DNA from: Sporodiniella umbellata
Taxonomy: Eukaryota; Mucoromycota; Mucoromycetes; Mucorales; Rhizopodaceae
Direction of reading: 5' to 3'
DNA length: 64,000 nt
Assembly: GCA_025677835.1 (NCBI GenBank)
Contig: JAIXMR010000011.1
Location: 263,501 to 327,500, forward strand
Under the pieces are notes generated by a model, which did no database searches, was not told the origin of the DNA, and saw only the letters and a list, made by a program, of their open reading frames with translations. Every line of letters begins with the position of its first letter. The first letter of the stretch is position 1. The translations under genes were made by a program, and so were the position numbers. Shown piece by piece: positions 35,998 to 48,930 of this stretch.

Positions 35998-38900
35998 TAT
36001 GATATGCCCCTCTATGCAATTTTTTTTTATATGTATGTAATCCTAAATTGATATTGTATATGTTGTAAATTAAGCCTAGAAACAATAAAGCCATTGGTGT
36101 GCCACCCTTTATCATATGATTTTACAAATTTTGGTAATTTACTTTTATGGAAACCGATCACTCCTTTGTTAGCCATACTCGATCCCCAAAAAAAAAAACA
36201 AATAAACATATGAATACTGTAATGTGCCACTGCCTAACATGTCTGATTACATAATTCCTGAAATTTAATTACAGTACTCTTTTAAATGAAATAAGCAGAT
36301 ATCCACTTTTGGTAAAGTCTATCGCCATGATCGCAGACACAGTGTTGATTATCTTTACTTGCTCTAGAAAAATTCATGATCTGATTGATTTGTTGTTATC
36401 ATATGAAAACTTCAGCTGTTAATAGTTGTCATAATAATGCGTCAGTGCCCATGTACTGTTACAGAAAGCTTTGTCTTGTATCTTTACGCCTGAGTTTTCT
36501 TTTTTGTTTCAAATACTGGGTTTAATACTGTGGTCATGGCGCTTGAGCCTTCATTTTATTTTAGCCATATCTCGCATTTCATATAAATCTTTAGATGTTT
36601 TTTCTTTTTTTTTTTGCAACTTTTCGAATTGTTGAAATGGCTAAATAAAGATTGAATAGAACGACAGACTATTCAAAAAAGGGTAAACATACGTATTGGT
36701 GAAGGGTGCTCTCGATACCACATGTAAAATTTAAAGTTTTAATTATGATCTATTCTTCTGTTCTCCATTGGTTGATTTTGTGAAAAAGATTGCTGGCCGG
36801 GTTTGAAAATAAAGTTCACGGTCCTTGAAGTCAAATTGGCCTACAATGTACCAAGTTCTCTTGTACTGTTATAACACAACAATGTTGATAAAATTATAGG
36901 CTCATTTCAACAATGAAAGGATTTAAATAGCTTGAAGTTATTTAAAGAGGCTACAAAGGGCTTGAGGTTTCAAAAATTCTAGCGACTTTAAACTTTTGTA
37001 CATTTTCCGGCTTTTGTCTGAGCGTTCAATTTCTAATAAAGTACTGAAGCGGTTTTTCTTGAAAACGGTTAATTCGACTTCATACATGTGCATCTTAATG
37101 GGTTATGTTTGCCATAGCACAGCTTCTTACTTATGCCTTGGCTACGTATCTTCCTTTACAAAGTGTTCGTACACGATTGTGTATTGAAATAGGTTATAAA
37201 AGGCAAATTACTGTGTAACTTTTTAAATCGATTTCCCCATGATATTCTGAGTTAAATTACCCTTTTTTCAATGAGTGTACAAAGTGTATCTCCGAATCGC
37301 TGGTTTAAGCTTATTCAAGCCTCCACAATTATTTTTGAAAGAAATCTTTCCTAAAGAATTGAAAGAAGTTATTAAAAATAGGTTTATGCATTTACAATAT
37401 ATATAAGGGAAAAAAAGTTCGGTTACGCAATAGAAATGACCCATTTTTGGCTCTGTAAGAAATACAAACTTTATGTTTTTTTTAAGCAACAAATTCCTAT
37501 AGAGATGCTCAAGCTAAATTCAAACTTTTTTTGCTTCCGATAATTTGCTGAGACTTATTAAAGCTAATCAAAAAGCTCAACACAAAGTCAAGCAATTGTT
37601 ACGTACACATATGTTTTTTTTAACTGGGCCACCTGTTTTTATTTCATTTCTTTGAATGTTAAGCGGAATGAGTTGTTTAATAGTAGGAATCAAAAAGGAG
37701 TTTTTTTTTAAAAAAAAAAAAAAAGAAAAAAAAAAATGGCCTTTCCCTGAAGATAGACCACGTACAGAAATTAAGATATGCCAAGGCTCTTATACTTTCT
37801 TGATGAAGCGAAACTTAAAGTCAAGTCTCGGTTAAATGCAGCACATTGACACTAAAACAAGGTAATCTGAGCAGCTCTTAAACTGAGAAGGAATTAAAAA
37901 AAAATTCCTAGAAAAAGCACGATATCTGTATCCAACACCGAGTGCTTTTTTATTGCAGTTTCGATTCATACAACCTCGAGTGTTTTTATATTCCCTGTTG
38001 ATATAGATCTATATTTTCTCTTAAATGACTAGCTAAAATCGGTTGTTTTGGCTTTGAAACATCAGTTTGCATGTTCCTACCATGTGGTTTTAACTTTAGT
38101 TTTAGTTTTAAATGCCCTGGTTTATACTTTAGGGCGACAAGGTCTTTTTTTCTTCTGAGAAAAGGAAGTAAAAACAAAAAAAATCAAAGCTCTTTGGTTT
38201 CAAAACCACAAGAGATTCATAATATTGAGTCATACCTATTTTACAAAATCATGGATAAAGCACTTTCATGTTAAAGACTAGTCCTCTTTTTCTAATCTTT
38301 ATCAAGCTCACAATATTGATTTCCGGCAAGTAGGGGCTGTGTATCTTTTTTTATCTACAAAAATCTATTTCAAATTTGCTTCTTTGTATATCATATAGTT
38401 TACGAAGCCAAGGAAACATGAACGCACTTGTTTCTCTTTTTTCATTTTAGTGCTTCTGGTTTAATTTTTTTTATCCAAGGGCTTGACAGTACTTTATGCA
38501 TCTCACGAAATCTGATTACAAAGAATATTTTTTTATTCTCTTAAAATTGTTTATACCCAACAATAAAAACATACATACCCCATCAAACAGATGCTCAGCT
38601 TGCAGTACATTCGTTGAAGGAACTACAACGTTTCCTCTTACTCTACATAGAAACACTGTTGGATAAGTATATTAAGATAAATTAAGGGGAAAACACAGGG
38701 TCCTTTATATCCACATGTAAATTCAATTAGAAATGGTTAGCAAAAAAAAAACTAATTGTCTTGGTCAACCTCTCCCTTTATACTACCTTCTGTAAGACTA
38801 TGTAAAACTCAAAATAAATCAAAAAGTTAGCAAAACGGCTCTTAATCTCACTTCGCTCTTTTTATGTTAATTATTCAATTTTCAATATATATACAGTTGA

Positions 38901-40814
38901 GTAGAGGATGTGTTTCTAAACTTTACAAAAAAAAAAAAAAAATAGGATATGCAAAAAAACTAGATAAAAAAAACCAAGCTACAGTCACATAAAAACTATT
39001 CTGTAATAAAGGTATCATTGTTCTTGATATTTTTTCTACAAACCGATTATCGATAAATAATTATCACCTGGTAATGGCTTATTTATGCTATAGACTCATC
39101 CAAACGTTAATTTATACCTTAGGCAGTTCTACAAAGTTTTTGTGTTTTATTTTACACTGTCATTTCTAATTCAATACAACAAACACGATTGAAAAAATGG
39201 AGAAAAAGAAATGGTTGCTTCTTAAAATGATGAGCCGTATAAAGTGTGTGTTGCTCCCTCTTTAAGATTTTAAGTACTGTATCAACAAAATTCTTGGATA
39301 AAAATTGAAAGGCTGTATAGCGATTACGAAACTGGCTGTGCTTTGTAAGTTAGTTAGCTATAAGAAAACGCGAAGATCGCTCTATTTTTTTCTTCGTTTA
39401 AATGGTATGACAGCCAATAGGAAATTAGCTTTAGGCTCTTTCAATATGAATCGAGTTATGTACATACAGGTATTTTTTGTACTTTCAAAAACGAAGCTTC
39501 TTTTCTTAATTATCATAGGTCGTCCTTAAGATACTATTCGCCAATACACTGATGACCAGTCCAATATAGTTGGTTTATTGTCAAAAAAAAAAAATTTAAT
39601 ACCAGAGGTCATGAGACAGGAATGTTTACGACTTTATATCACATCTATCGCTACCATCGAAAAAAAAAAAAGTTACTGTTTTAAAGGCAAAGTGCGCGAA
39701 TTTTTTTTTTTTTTTTTGCCTCTAAAAGATTTCAGGATAAAAGAATATGTAGCAGCACACCTTCAAGAAAAGCAACCGATGTGCAGCGTATTATTCAGAT
39801 TGATAGCTTTACTAACAATACTAAAGTAACTTTCAGTATAAAAATATGCATGTTTTCAATTCCGCAAAAGAGCTTTGGTGGTTAGCGTTATTGTTTTTTT
39901 TAAGACAACAATAAAAAAAATTACTATCGAAAAAAATCTCTTAAACAGTCTATAAGAATAAGTTTCCATGAATTTATTCTAAAAGGCAACTTTTGTTTTT
40001 AAAAAAAAAGAGCATGTCACAGTTACGTTTGTTTGTGAAAACACAAAATGATTCCCCCAAACCCGTAGTTTTAGCTATAGCCCTATACCACTATGAAAAA
40101 ACCATTTCCGGCAAAAGAAGTATACAGCAAAATCGAGACCTAGGTATTTTACGCTAAAAAGCAAGACGCCAAAAGAAGAAAAAGAATAAAACAGTAAGTC
40201 GTTTCTACAGGTTTTTTAATGCTTCCTGTAAACTACAAATGGTCTCACAGATTATAAAGTTTATTTCATATGACCTTATTTCGTTTGTTTTGCAATAAGC
40301 TACAACCAGACAAAAAAAAGTGTCTGAAAATGTGTACATGTATAGGTAAAATATACAAATAAAAAGTGCAGTAAGAACATTAAATTTTTTATTAACACAA
40401 GCTTATTATTATTGGCTGTATAAAAATCCAGATACACGCCGTTTTTTATTTATTTTGTCGAAAAGAGCAGAGAGAAAGGTCCGAAAAGTATAGAAAGTTA
40501 TGTTTCTGAGACTAAAAAAAAAAGTAGCTATTAAAGGTATATACGAAGCGTGACAGTATTTACGTCTACAGGCATTAGGCTGCTCAATGTTTTTAAACAA
40601 TCAGATCCTACCAATCATAAACAATAACGGTATAACCGATTTCTTTAAAATAAAATACGATTTTATGATGCGAGCAACTGACAGAAATCTAAAAGAAACA
40701 AACTTCCATTAGTTTACACACTCATGCTTTTTTTTTTTAAAAAAGTATAAATTTCTTAAGAAATGGACGTTTCTTTTACTGTTCTTCTCCAAAAAAAGCC
40801 AAAAAAAAAAAAAA
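35998..40814. other. 4.8-kb gene desert
   Basis: Very AT-rich DNA with scattered poly-A and poly-T runs, including a T9A14 palindrome near 37700-37725. Open stretches on both strands are short, lack ATG plus splice support, and show Phe/Lys-rich composition. A 45-codon open stretch at 38546-38683 has a leucine-rich amphipathic end but no acceptor. No transposon termini, tRNA or long repeat was found. Confidence 0.45.
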
Positions 40815-42807
40815 ATGTCTTTTTCCCAAAGGAATCAAGACATGGACATGGGATCTATTGTTGACTCGCGAGACAGCACACCTACTTTAGCTACCGATAA
40901 AAAAGATATAGGATATAGTGGAGATTTTACTACTAAAAAGGAACGTTTGGATTTTTTCATGTTGATGGCGGGCGTTATATTAGCTATGTTTATGGTATCG
41001 CTCAATACTACAGTAGTTGCGCCCGCCTTGGGTATCATTGCTACAGACCTGAATGCTGAAGAAAATCAAACGTGGATTGCCACCTCTTACTTAGTTGCAG
41101 TTAATGCCTTTCAACCGCTGTCGGGAAAAGTAAGCGATATACAATCTGTTGATACTAAAAATCTACAGCCTCATTATTCTTATTTTTAACCTTTTTTTTT
41201 TTTTTTTACTAGTTTTCTGATATATTTGGAAGGTATTTTATTAACTCTATAGTCTTTGAACATATTTAGCTTATTGTCAACTTTTTTTTCTTAGAAAATT
41301 CATTTTTTTGACCTCAATTGCTCTTTTTTTCATTGGCTCCTTATTAAACGCTCTTTCTATAAACATTGGTATGTTGATCGCAGGCCGCACGATACAGGGA
41401 CTTGGTGGCGGGGGTATTTTGGCCATCTCTTTTGTGATCGTGACAGATAAATCCCCACTTAGATTTCGAGCTAGAATTCAGTCCCTTTTGTCTATAACAT
41501 ATGGCGTTGCTAGTGTTGTTGGCCCCCTGATAGGTAATTTACAAAAAGAGGAAAAAAACTGCTAATGAGTGAATACAAAGGTGGCGTTTTTGTTGATAAT
41601 GTTTCCTGGCATTGGGATTTTTGGATCAATATCATTTTTGGTGTCATATCGTTTGCTCTTGTTTTAGTCTTTTTCCGCGATTCTAAAAATGACTCAAAGT
41701 TATCTTTTTCCAAAAAGATAAAAAAAGTTGATTGGTTAGGATCTCTTTTTTCTACAAGCTCTGTAGTATGTTTACTCTTGGCCCTTGCATGGGGAAGCAA
41801 TTATGGGTAGTTTGTCAACCTGAACGTTTGTTTTATTTTATGCCTTTTCTAACTTTTTCTTTTTAGGTGGGATAATGCACACTCAATTGGTACTTTTGTT
41901 GTTTCGGGGGTTTCTTTAATTATGTTAGTGTATGTAGAAGGGTGGGTTGCTAAAGATCCTGTAAGTGATCTTCATTATAATTTTGAACATTCTCACTAAA
42001 AGCGAAACACGATATTATTGTTAGATATTACCTCGCAGTGTCTTGTTAAACATCAATTGTGCCATGGCTTACTTATATACATTGTTTTTGGGCCTCTGTT
42101 TTGCCTGTGCATTATACTTTGGTCCAATTTATTTTCAAGGTGTTTTTGCAGCCAACAGCACACAATCCGGTATTCGGCTGGTGCCTTATATGATTTGTTT
42201 GATCGCAAGTGCAGGAGGTAGCGGAATTTTAATTCGAAGGTTTCCTTATCTCAATTATTATATTGCTGTGGGTGCCGCCAGTAATGTTATATGTTTTGGT
42301 TTGTATCATCTTATTACCGAAAACAGTAGTTGGGGTCAACAGGCTGGTTTTCTTACTTTTGGAGGATTTGCCTTTGGCCTTTCAGCCCAAAATCTTATCT
42401 TGATGGCACAATCTACCGTGGATCATAAAGATCTAGCGGTGGCCACAACCTGTGCTCAGTTTTTTTTGACACTCTCTTGTTCCGTTGGTGTATCAGTCTA
42501 TCAAACGCTGGTGACTACTTTTGCAAAAGCACAATATACTGCTCTGCCTCCCCAAATCATTCTTCAAGCATCAAAGTATGGGGCACTTAAAAACTATTTA
42601 TTCATTAAGAACTTGCCCATCGAAATTCAAAAGCCGGTAGTTCATGCTTTTGCTTCTGCTATGCGAAATCTATTCATTGTCCCTGCCGTTGCTTCAGGTA
42701 TCAGTCTTATCGTAGCCCTATGTTTCCGAAATGTTCCTTATGAAGTATCTAAGGCGAACTTGGCTGCTAAAGACGAGGAAAGTGTGGCGGGCCCTGAAAA
42801 AGCTTAA
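40815..42807 (+). CDS. DHA2-type multidrug MFS transporter
   Basis: Six exons join in phase: 40815-41129, 41213-41232, 41295-41533, 41581-41806, 41867-41960 and 42025-42807 (558 residues). The second exon is a 20-nt microexon that supplies most of MFS motif A (GKFSDIFGRK). Other signatures are DHA2-type motif D1 in helix 1 (MVSLNTTVVAPALGII), RTIQGLGGGG in helix 4 and motif C in helix 5 (GVASVVGPLIGGVF). Length and the number of hydrophobic segments fit the 14-TM drug:proton antiporter family, whose fungal members export drugs, dyes or basic amino acids. The N-terminal 55 residues are hydrophilic. The substrate cannot be predicted. Confidence 0.9.
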
Positions 42808-44224
42808 AATATCTCTTGTCGATACAATCACACTTTTAGCTCTTTTTTTTTTTTTTTTTCGAAACAGCACCTCTATATAACTATACATGACTAACTATTA
42901 TTGTTCTATAATTATTCCCATTTCTCATGTTTTTTTTTCCTCTTAATTGACTTTATCTTTTATTTTTAATCACTTTAACCAAAAAAATATACATTTATAT
43001 CAACCCTAATTGTGTTTTATTACTTTTTTTTTGTTTTACTGTATATAATCGTTGTTGTATTTCCAAATGCTTTTTTTTTGTAGTTAAAAAATCTGTATAG
43101 CGTCAACATAAATCTGTTTGTTCTTATATCTTCAGAAGACATTGTAAGTAAGCTTTGTAGGATAGGTTTCTGAAAAAGGGTGTTTTATTCATGACCCAAT
43201 TTATCTTGAGAAAACTGAATAAAAAGCAAGCTTTTTAAATAACATGTTGTCTATATAATTCAGTACTATAGTAACAAAAAAGCTGCCTTATAAACTTAAA
43301 AAGCTACTTTCAAAAATGACGGGTTAAAAAGCTAAATAAACTCTAAGAAAAAATCCAATGTCTAGTGCTTTGTCTCTGTATGTTTGTATTATAGTATGTT
43401 GGCGACATATATTGTTTGGTGTTGACAATACTTGACATCTTACTTTTTTTTTGTGGCAGCACTTTGTCTGATTTAATTTGAAGTGTATCCAAGACAATTG
43501 TCACCATTTTTAAGGCACCCATTCAAATAATCATATTATTAATTTGATTTGCCATAGGTAATACTGAAGCAAGCTTTTTTTTTTGTTAAAACTAAGCCAA
43601 ATTTTTATTTCGTTTTATTATTGTCTACGCATCCTCAGTATCACAAACAGTCAAAGATAAAATATTTGACTTTTTTTTTTATATGTGATAAGTTCTTGGT
43701 ATTTGAAAGCAGTTTTGGATGTAGCGATTTTCTCTCTTTTTAAGCAGTTTCTGAGATGCTTTTTAGTAGTGTTCCGCTTTTTAATTTACTGTTGTCTGTT
43801 TTATTTCATAGTAAAAAGAGTATTATCAGTGCCGCTTTCTGAATAGTGATCCGGAGCATTGTCGTAGAACATAAACAAACCAGAAAAAATTTGCTAAAAA
43901 ATGCTACAGGATGGTAACCAATTTTCTTAGTTTGGCCAAATAAATACACGTTGAACATTAATATTCATAGTGTATGCTTCAAAATATCAGATATTACCTT
44001 AGTTCTTAGCAATGTGTGTAACATTTTTCTTTCTCTTTTTTTTTTGATCTCTTGTGCCTGAGGATGTCATCATTTCATCGCCTTATTCAAGTTTGAAATA
44101 GGATCGGGTAACTAAGATACCCCTAGATAATATATATATATATATAAATGTATACACTTTCTTTTAAGAGCTCGTTTATTTTCTCTATTTTATTTTAAGC
44201 AAAGAAAATATTTTTTTTTCCCCA
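42808..44224. other. AT-rich intergenic region
   Basis: Between two plus-strand genes. T-rich runs, a short (TA)n at about 44133-44147 and a pyrimidine-rich leader with CCCC before the start codon at 44225. No gene or RNA was recognised. Confidence 0.45.
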
Positions 44225-45160
44225 ATGACTAAACTTTTGGATCCAGTCTTTGTAACGAATGCTTACAAAGAAGCTCGTAAGCGATTGTTCTTATTTGATT
44301 ACGACGTAGGTTTTTATTTTTTTAAAAACACTCTTTCTTGATTTGCAAATGTGCAAGAAAAAAAAAAGATAAGCTAATACTTGTACCGAAGGGCACTTTG
44401 ACTCCTATTGTCAACAATCCAGCCGATGCTCAACCCACACCTAATCTTTTACAATCGCTTCAACTGCTGTGTAAGGATCCTGCTAATGTTGTCTGGGTCA
44501 TCTCGGGTCGCGATCAAGTATTCTTGGACACAAGTCTCGGCTCAAAAGTTCCTCGCTTAGGACTCAGCGCAGAACATGGTTCTTTTATGAAGAAATCTCA
44601 TCAATGGAAAGATATGTTGGAAAACGCAGACATGTCATGGAAAAACCAGTCTTTGATTTTGTTTGAAAAATACACAGCATCTAATCCAGGCACCGTTGTT
44701 GAGCACAAAAAATCATCCATCACCTGGCATTACCGTAATGCTCTGGACATAGATCAAGCGTAAGAAATCCAAGCTGAGACTATCAAACAAACATCTAATC
44801 TCTATTTGTAATAGTATCGAGCAATCGGAGCTATGTACTGAGGAACTTAAAAAGATCAGCGGTATCGATATCTTGGTGGGGAAAATGAATGTAGAAGTCA
44901 GGTCAATCCTGGTGAACAAAGGGCATGTGGTGAATAAAATCAAGGAAAAGGATAATTACGACTTCATTATGTGCGCTGGCGATGATAGAACAGACGAAGA
45001 TATGTTTAGTGCTTTGAAAAATGTATCTGGAGCGTTTTGTATATCTGTCGGTTCAACCATCAAAGATACAGGTGCAAACTACAATGTGGACACTAGCGAA
45101 GATATTGTGGACATGGTCGAAAAGTTAGTATCTTTAACAACAAACAGTAGTACACTATAA
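44225..45160 (+). CDS. stand-alone trehalose-6-phosphate phosphatase (HAD superfamily)
   Basis: Exons 44225-44305, 44392-44759 and 44815-45160 join in phase to 264 residues. HAD motifs are complete: FDYDGTLTPI (nucleophile Asp25, acid/base Asp27; this motif is formed across the first intron), VWVISGRD, the RLGLSAEHGSF and WHYRNAL stretches of trehalose phosphatases, and the metal-binding GDDRTDEDMF. The enzyme makes trehalose from trehalose-6-phosphate. There is no synthase-like GT20 half, in contrast to yeast Tps2, which is a fusion, so the protein resembles bacterial OtsB in layout. Its stop lies 70 bp from that of the convergent FGE-fold gene. Confidence 0.92.
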
Positions 45161-45230
45161 GCGTAGACTTTGTTTATTTAAAATATGCTGAAAAGAGATA
45201 AAAATAAAGAAAATGAAAGAAAAACCCAAG

Positions 45231-47987
45231 TTACTCTTCAAAGAAAGAGCAATTTCCTAAAGCAGCTGCACTTTCATCTGTATCTTTCACACATCGGAAA
45301 CCGATGGTTGCAGATCGATCAATAGATTCCGCCATTAAAATATATTTGCCATGTTCGTCATTGCGATATGCTTGAGGGAAATAGTTTTCTTCTTTGGGAG
45401 TATAGTAAGATCCGCCACGAATAATAGCGGCGCGAGTATGTTGATCTTGGTAAACGTCAGTCCATTGCCAGACGTTACCTACAAGGTCGTACACACCATA
45501 GGATGAGCGGCCTAGGGGATAGGCGTTGACATCGGCAGGGGGATGATCAGGGTAAAGCCTTTCACGACCTTCATAAGTTTCAGGCACTTTACTGGAATCC
45601 CATTTGTTGCCCCAAGGGTAGGTTCTATATTCAGTACCACATTGTGCAACGTATTGCCATTCCCATTCATGTGGAAGACTAAAGATTCATAGATAAGTCA
45701 TTGTTTTGAGAATAACACTTTTAATTTTTTTTTTTTTTACCGTTTTCCTGCCCATTTGGCGTAGGCTCTTGCGTCTTCAACAGAAACGTGAACTACAGGC
45801 TTGTTTGCGCGTGAAGAAGGATAACAGTTACCAATCCAATGTTTTAAGAAGCCAGCTGGGTTTTTGGGAGTGTAGTTTGTTTCATCCAAGAACTTTTTGA
45901 ATTGGCTTTCTGTTACCGGATGAATATCCATATAGAAAGGCTTGATCTTGACTTGGTAAGGCGCATGTACACGAGATGGTTGGTGTTCCCATGGGTATTT
46001 GATATCCATGGCAGGGTATTCACAGCTCTTGTTTTCTGAGGGTGGCATTCCCTTGACAGAGAAAACATAGCTATCATCGCCATCAATACGTACCATACCG
46101 CATACTTCTCCAGAAGAGTGTTTGCTTACAGCAACTTGATCCAATTCCTGCCAAAGAACTGTACTGTATATAGGAATGCTCATCAAGGGGGTTTCGCTAC
46201 GTTTTTTCATTGTGCGAAGTAGGTTATCAAAACCAGAAGGTAACTCAGAAACATCTGATGTGGCAAAAATACATCCATAACCATAGGGCTCGATCTCAAA
46301 GCTCAAAGTAGCTAAGCCATCCACAATATTTGTAGGAACAATTTCAACACCATGCCATACATCATAGAATTGAATTCCAATACGATAGTTGACAGTCATC
46401 TGGTGGCCTGAGACAGGGGTAGGGCCTCGGTTTACAAAGGTCCAAACAATCTGGTCAGAGACACTACGGCTTGGAAACTTGCTTGAGAAGACGGTTTCCC
46501 AACAAACACATGGGCAATGGGCCTCCCATTCAGGCGATGTAAAAAATTCAGGGCCAAAGCATCGGAGGATACTAGAAGTACGACGTAAAGCTTCAGAGTC
46601 TCGAGGAGACAATTGGTTCCATGTACCGAAAATGTTTTCCCAGACTTCAATACCAATACCTATATAGAGTGAAAGGGTCAGTTTTTCAAAGAGCGAGCTT
46701 GAGGCTGTCTTTATAATCCATTACCATTAAAGAAAGCGTGTTGAATGACAGATGTCTTGTTTCTAGACCACTTGTCAGTAGAGTGACTCATATGCCTGGG
46801 TTCGATCAGTTTTCTTGATGAAACAGTTGGCACACGTCTGTTACATAGAATAAATTGAGTTAAGTAAAGATATCCCCCTCCCTTTTTTTTTTCTTTCTCT
46901 CTTTACACATTGGTTTCGTATTTGACTAACAGAAAAGAGAAACCAAGTTAGCTACAGCCTTTTTGAGCTGGTATAAAAAACTTACCCATATCCATAGTAT
47001 TCCATTCCAAAACCTAAGAGATAACCGCTTTAGTACAAGGTATAGAACTGTAGGGTATACTTACTTGAACGCTGTCAGATTCATTGGTGTGCTTTGATTT
47101 GTGCTTGTCGTTCTCTTGAGCATGATAAACCAAAGGATATCCAATAGCAAGAGAGTTTTTCCAGAAATCGTGGGTGAGGAAAGCAAGGTCACCTGCCATA
47201 CCGTCTACATTGAATTCCTCTATAATACATAGTTTAGCGCGTTCTCTAGGTACACATAGATTGCATTAGTAAACTCACTAAATAATCTAGGAAGGATATA
47301 ACTCCAATCAGCTTGTGGATCGCGCTAATAGTTTTTTTTTTAAAAAAAAAAGAAGTATAAGAATACGTTGGCTGTGTTTATGTCATATTTACAGTTCCAT
47401 TATCCCAACCCAGGGCCGGAAAAAGGACTTTAATGTTCTTGCTGTGAAACTCCTCAATTAAAGAGCGAATCCCAGCAGTTCCGCCAGGAAGACATCTGAG
47501 ATAGTCTTCTTCGTTACGACTGTCACATCCAAGGTTAGGGAATGACGGCCAAACCTAGTAATAGAAGTAAGTCTTTGTGTTTTTTTTTCTATAAATAACG
47601 TCTTCTTAATTACAACAACAGAGTCAATGTCACCATATCGTTCCTCCACGTCTAGAGTTTTTGACTTTAGCTTAGAATAGTTACAAAGTATTGCATCTTA
47701 CCCTTCAAGAATTTCTTCACAGTATACTTGTTAGTAGCAGGGTCAAACAAGTAGAGGTCATGCAACATAACATTGTGTTGAACGTAACTCTTTTGGGCCC
47801 ATTGGAGACAGCTCAAATCATGCCCAATAGATGATCCACCAAGCTCTTTTCTTTTGGCTTGTTGCTCAAGACGCCATTTACGGACTCTGGAGCTCCATTC
47901 AAGATGGTCACGAGGAGAAGCAGGGCCTTCAATCTGGTGTTTTTTGAACTTGAGTTCGTAGTCTTCTTGATAGGCTTTGACGAGCAT
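45231..47987 (-). CDS. TIM-barrel domain fused to FGE-sulfatase-fold domain
   Basis: Minus-strand gene with about nine exons, roughly 800 residues. The N-terminal half looks like a glycosidase-type TIM barrel (QKSYVQHNVMLHDLYLFDP, YGDIDSVVVWPSFPNLGCD, KNIKVLFPALGWDNGT, NVDGMAGDLAFLTHDFW). A beta-rich linker domain follows. The last 220 residues are a formylglycine-generating-enzyme (FGE/SUMF1) fold: MDIHPVTESQFKKFL, HVSVEDARAYAKWAGKRLPH, GNVWQWTDVYQD and IIRGGSYY...TIGFRCV. The two catalytic cysteines of true FGE after the RGGS motif are missing (TPKEENYFPQAYR instead), so it cannot be a classical sulfatase activator. No signal peptide is obvious. Function unknown; a role in sugar metabolism is suggested only by the barrel. 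Some internal exon joins were not fully checked. Confidence 0.75.
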
Positions 47988-48313
47988 TGATATATGTGAA
48001 AGAAAAGTGAAAGATGGTTTGAAAAAAAAAAAGAAAGAAACTTGCTCTTTTTATAGCGATTTCTGCTTATAGGCGTTTGTAAACATATCTAAAAGGAGTT
48101 AATATACCTTGCTAAATATAGGCTCTCCCTTGTTTTTTTTTTTTTTTTCGCTGCATGGACCTATCAAGATATCTCTTAGTTTATACACGTTTTTTTACAT
48201 TTTAATAGACTAATCCGGAGAGAAAGAAAGTTTGAAACTCAAATTGCAGTCGCACAAAGGTTTGTCTGTTATTTTTTTCATATTTTTTTTTCTGTTTTAT
48301 TTTTCGCTAACCA
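47988..48313. promoter_or_regulatory. divergent promoter region
   Basis: 326 bp between divergent start codons. A poly-A run before the FGE-fold gene (48022-48031 in plus orientation), poly-T at 48131-48148, and further T-rich tracts before 48314. No distinct element was recognised. Confidence 0.4.
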
Positions 48314-48855
48314 ATGGTACATACATTTCTAATTCTGGACGGGCACCAGCAAGCTTTTTCTCACACCATTTCCCAAAATGATTCTTTGATTAAACCAGAA
48401 GGTAGAAAAAAGTTTTACCTGTTTGCCGTTTAATGAACAAATGTATAGAGCAGATTCCCCCTTACCCGCTGTGGAGTTGCATGGTACAAAGCTCCTTGGA
48501 ATTTTGCCGCATAGGCTGGGAGTTTGGAAATGGATCGGTAAAAAAAAAAAAGAAATGAACCGAAAAAAGCTGTTTTTTTAGAAGAAAATATTTGTATTTG
48601 GTATAGATTGGAGTATTGGTTACTGGAAATCAACCATTTTTATTAAACAACTTGAATCAAAAAGACTTGCGCAGCTTACAGCAGCAATTTTCTAATTTTC
48701 AACCTAGAGAAGAACATAAATCAGAGACTCTTCAGAACAGCATTGAGACATCTTTAAACAACTTCATGAATCATTCGATATCCAGTAAGCAAAAACGATG
48801 CCGCTTTGTAATATTAAGTATAGCAAAGAACAAACACACACAGCCCTTTGAGTAA
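48314..48855 (+). CDS. unrecognised small protein, about 141 residues
   Basis: Exons 48314-48401, 48449-48537 and 48607-48855 join in phase to 141 residues, starting MVHTFLILDGHQQAF and containing IGWEFGNGSIGVLVTGNQPF. Introns are 47 and 69 nt. An alternative acceptor five bases downstream (exon from 48454) gives another open frame in exon 2 (LLGILPHRLGVWKW) but does not join in phase to exon 3, so I prefer the first solution. No signal peptide or membrane segment. The middle is Gln/Asn-rich and the C-terminus basic. The family is not recognised. The gene is followed after 75 bp by another unknown gene on the same strand. Confidence 0.5.
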
Positions 48856-48930
48856 AAAATCCAAAAAAAAATATACACAAAAATACACAATTTGAAAAAA
48901 AAAAAGGGTATCACGAAACAGTAACGCCAC

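Noticed and set aside
38546..38683. Leucine-rich amphipathic open stretch in the gene desert
   Set aside because: Looks coding at its end, but has no acceptor, no ATG and no neighbouring exon; could easily be chance in AT-rich DNA.
39578..39829. 83-codon open stretch in the gene desert
   Set aside because: Contains Lys and Phe runs from homopolymers; neither a family nor splice sites were found.
48454..48537. Alternative second exon frame (LLGILPHRLGVWKW) in the small gene at 48314
   Set aside because: Attractive peptide, but it cannot join in phase with the following exon, while the acceptor at 48448 can.
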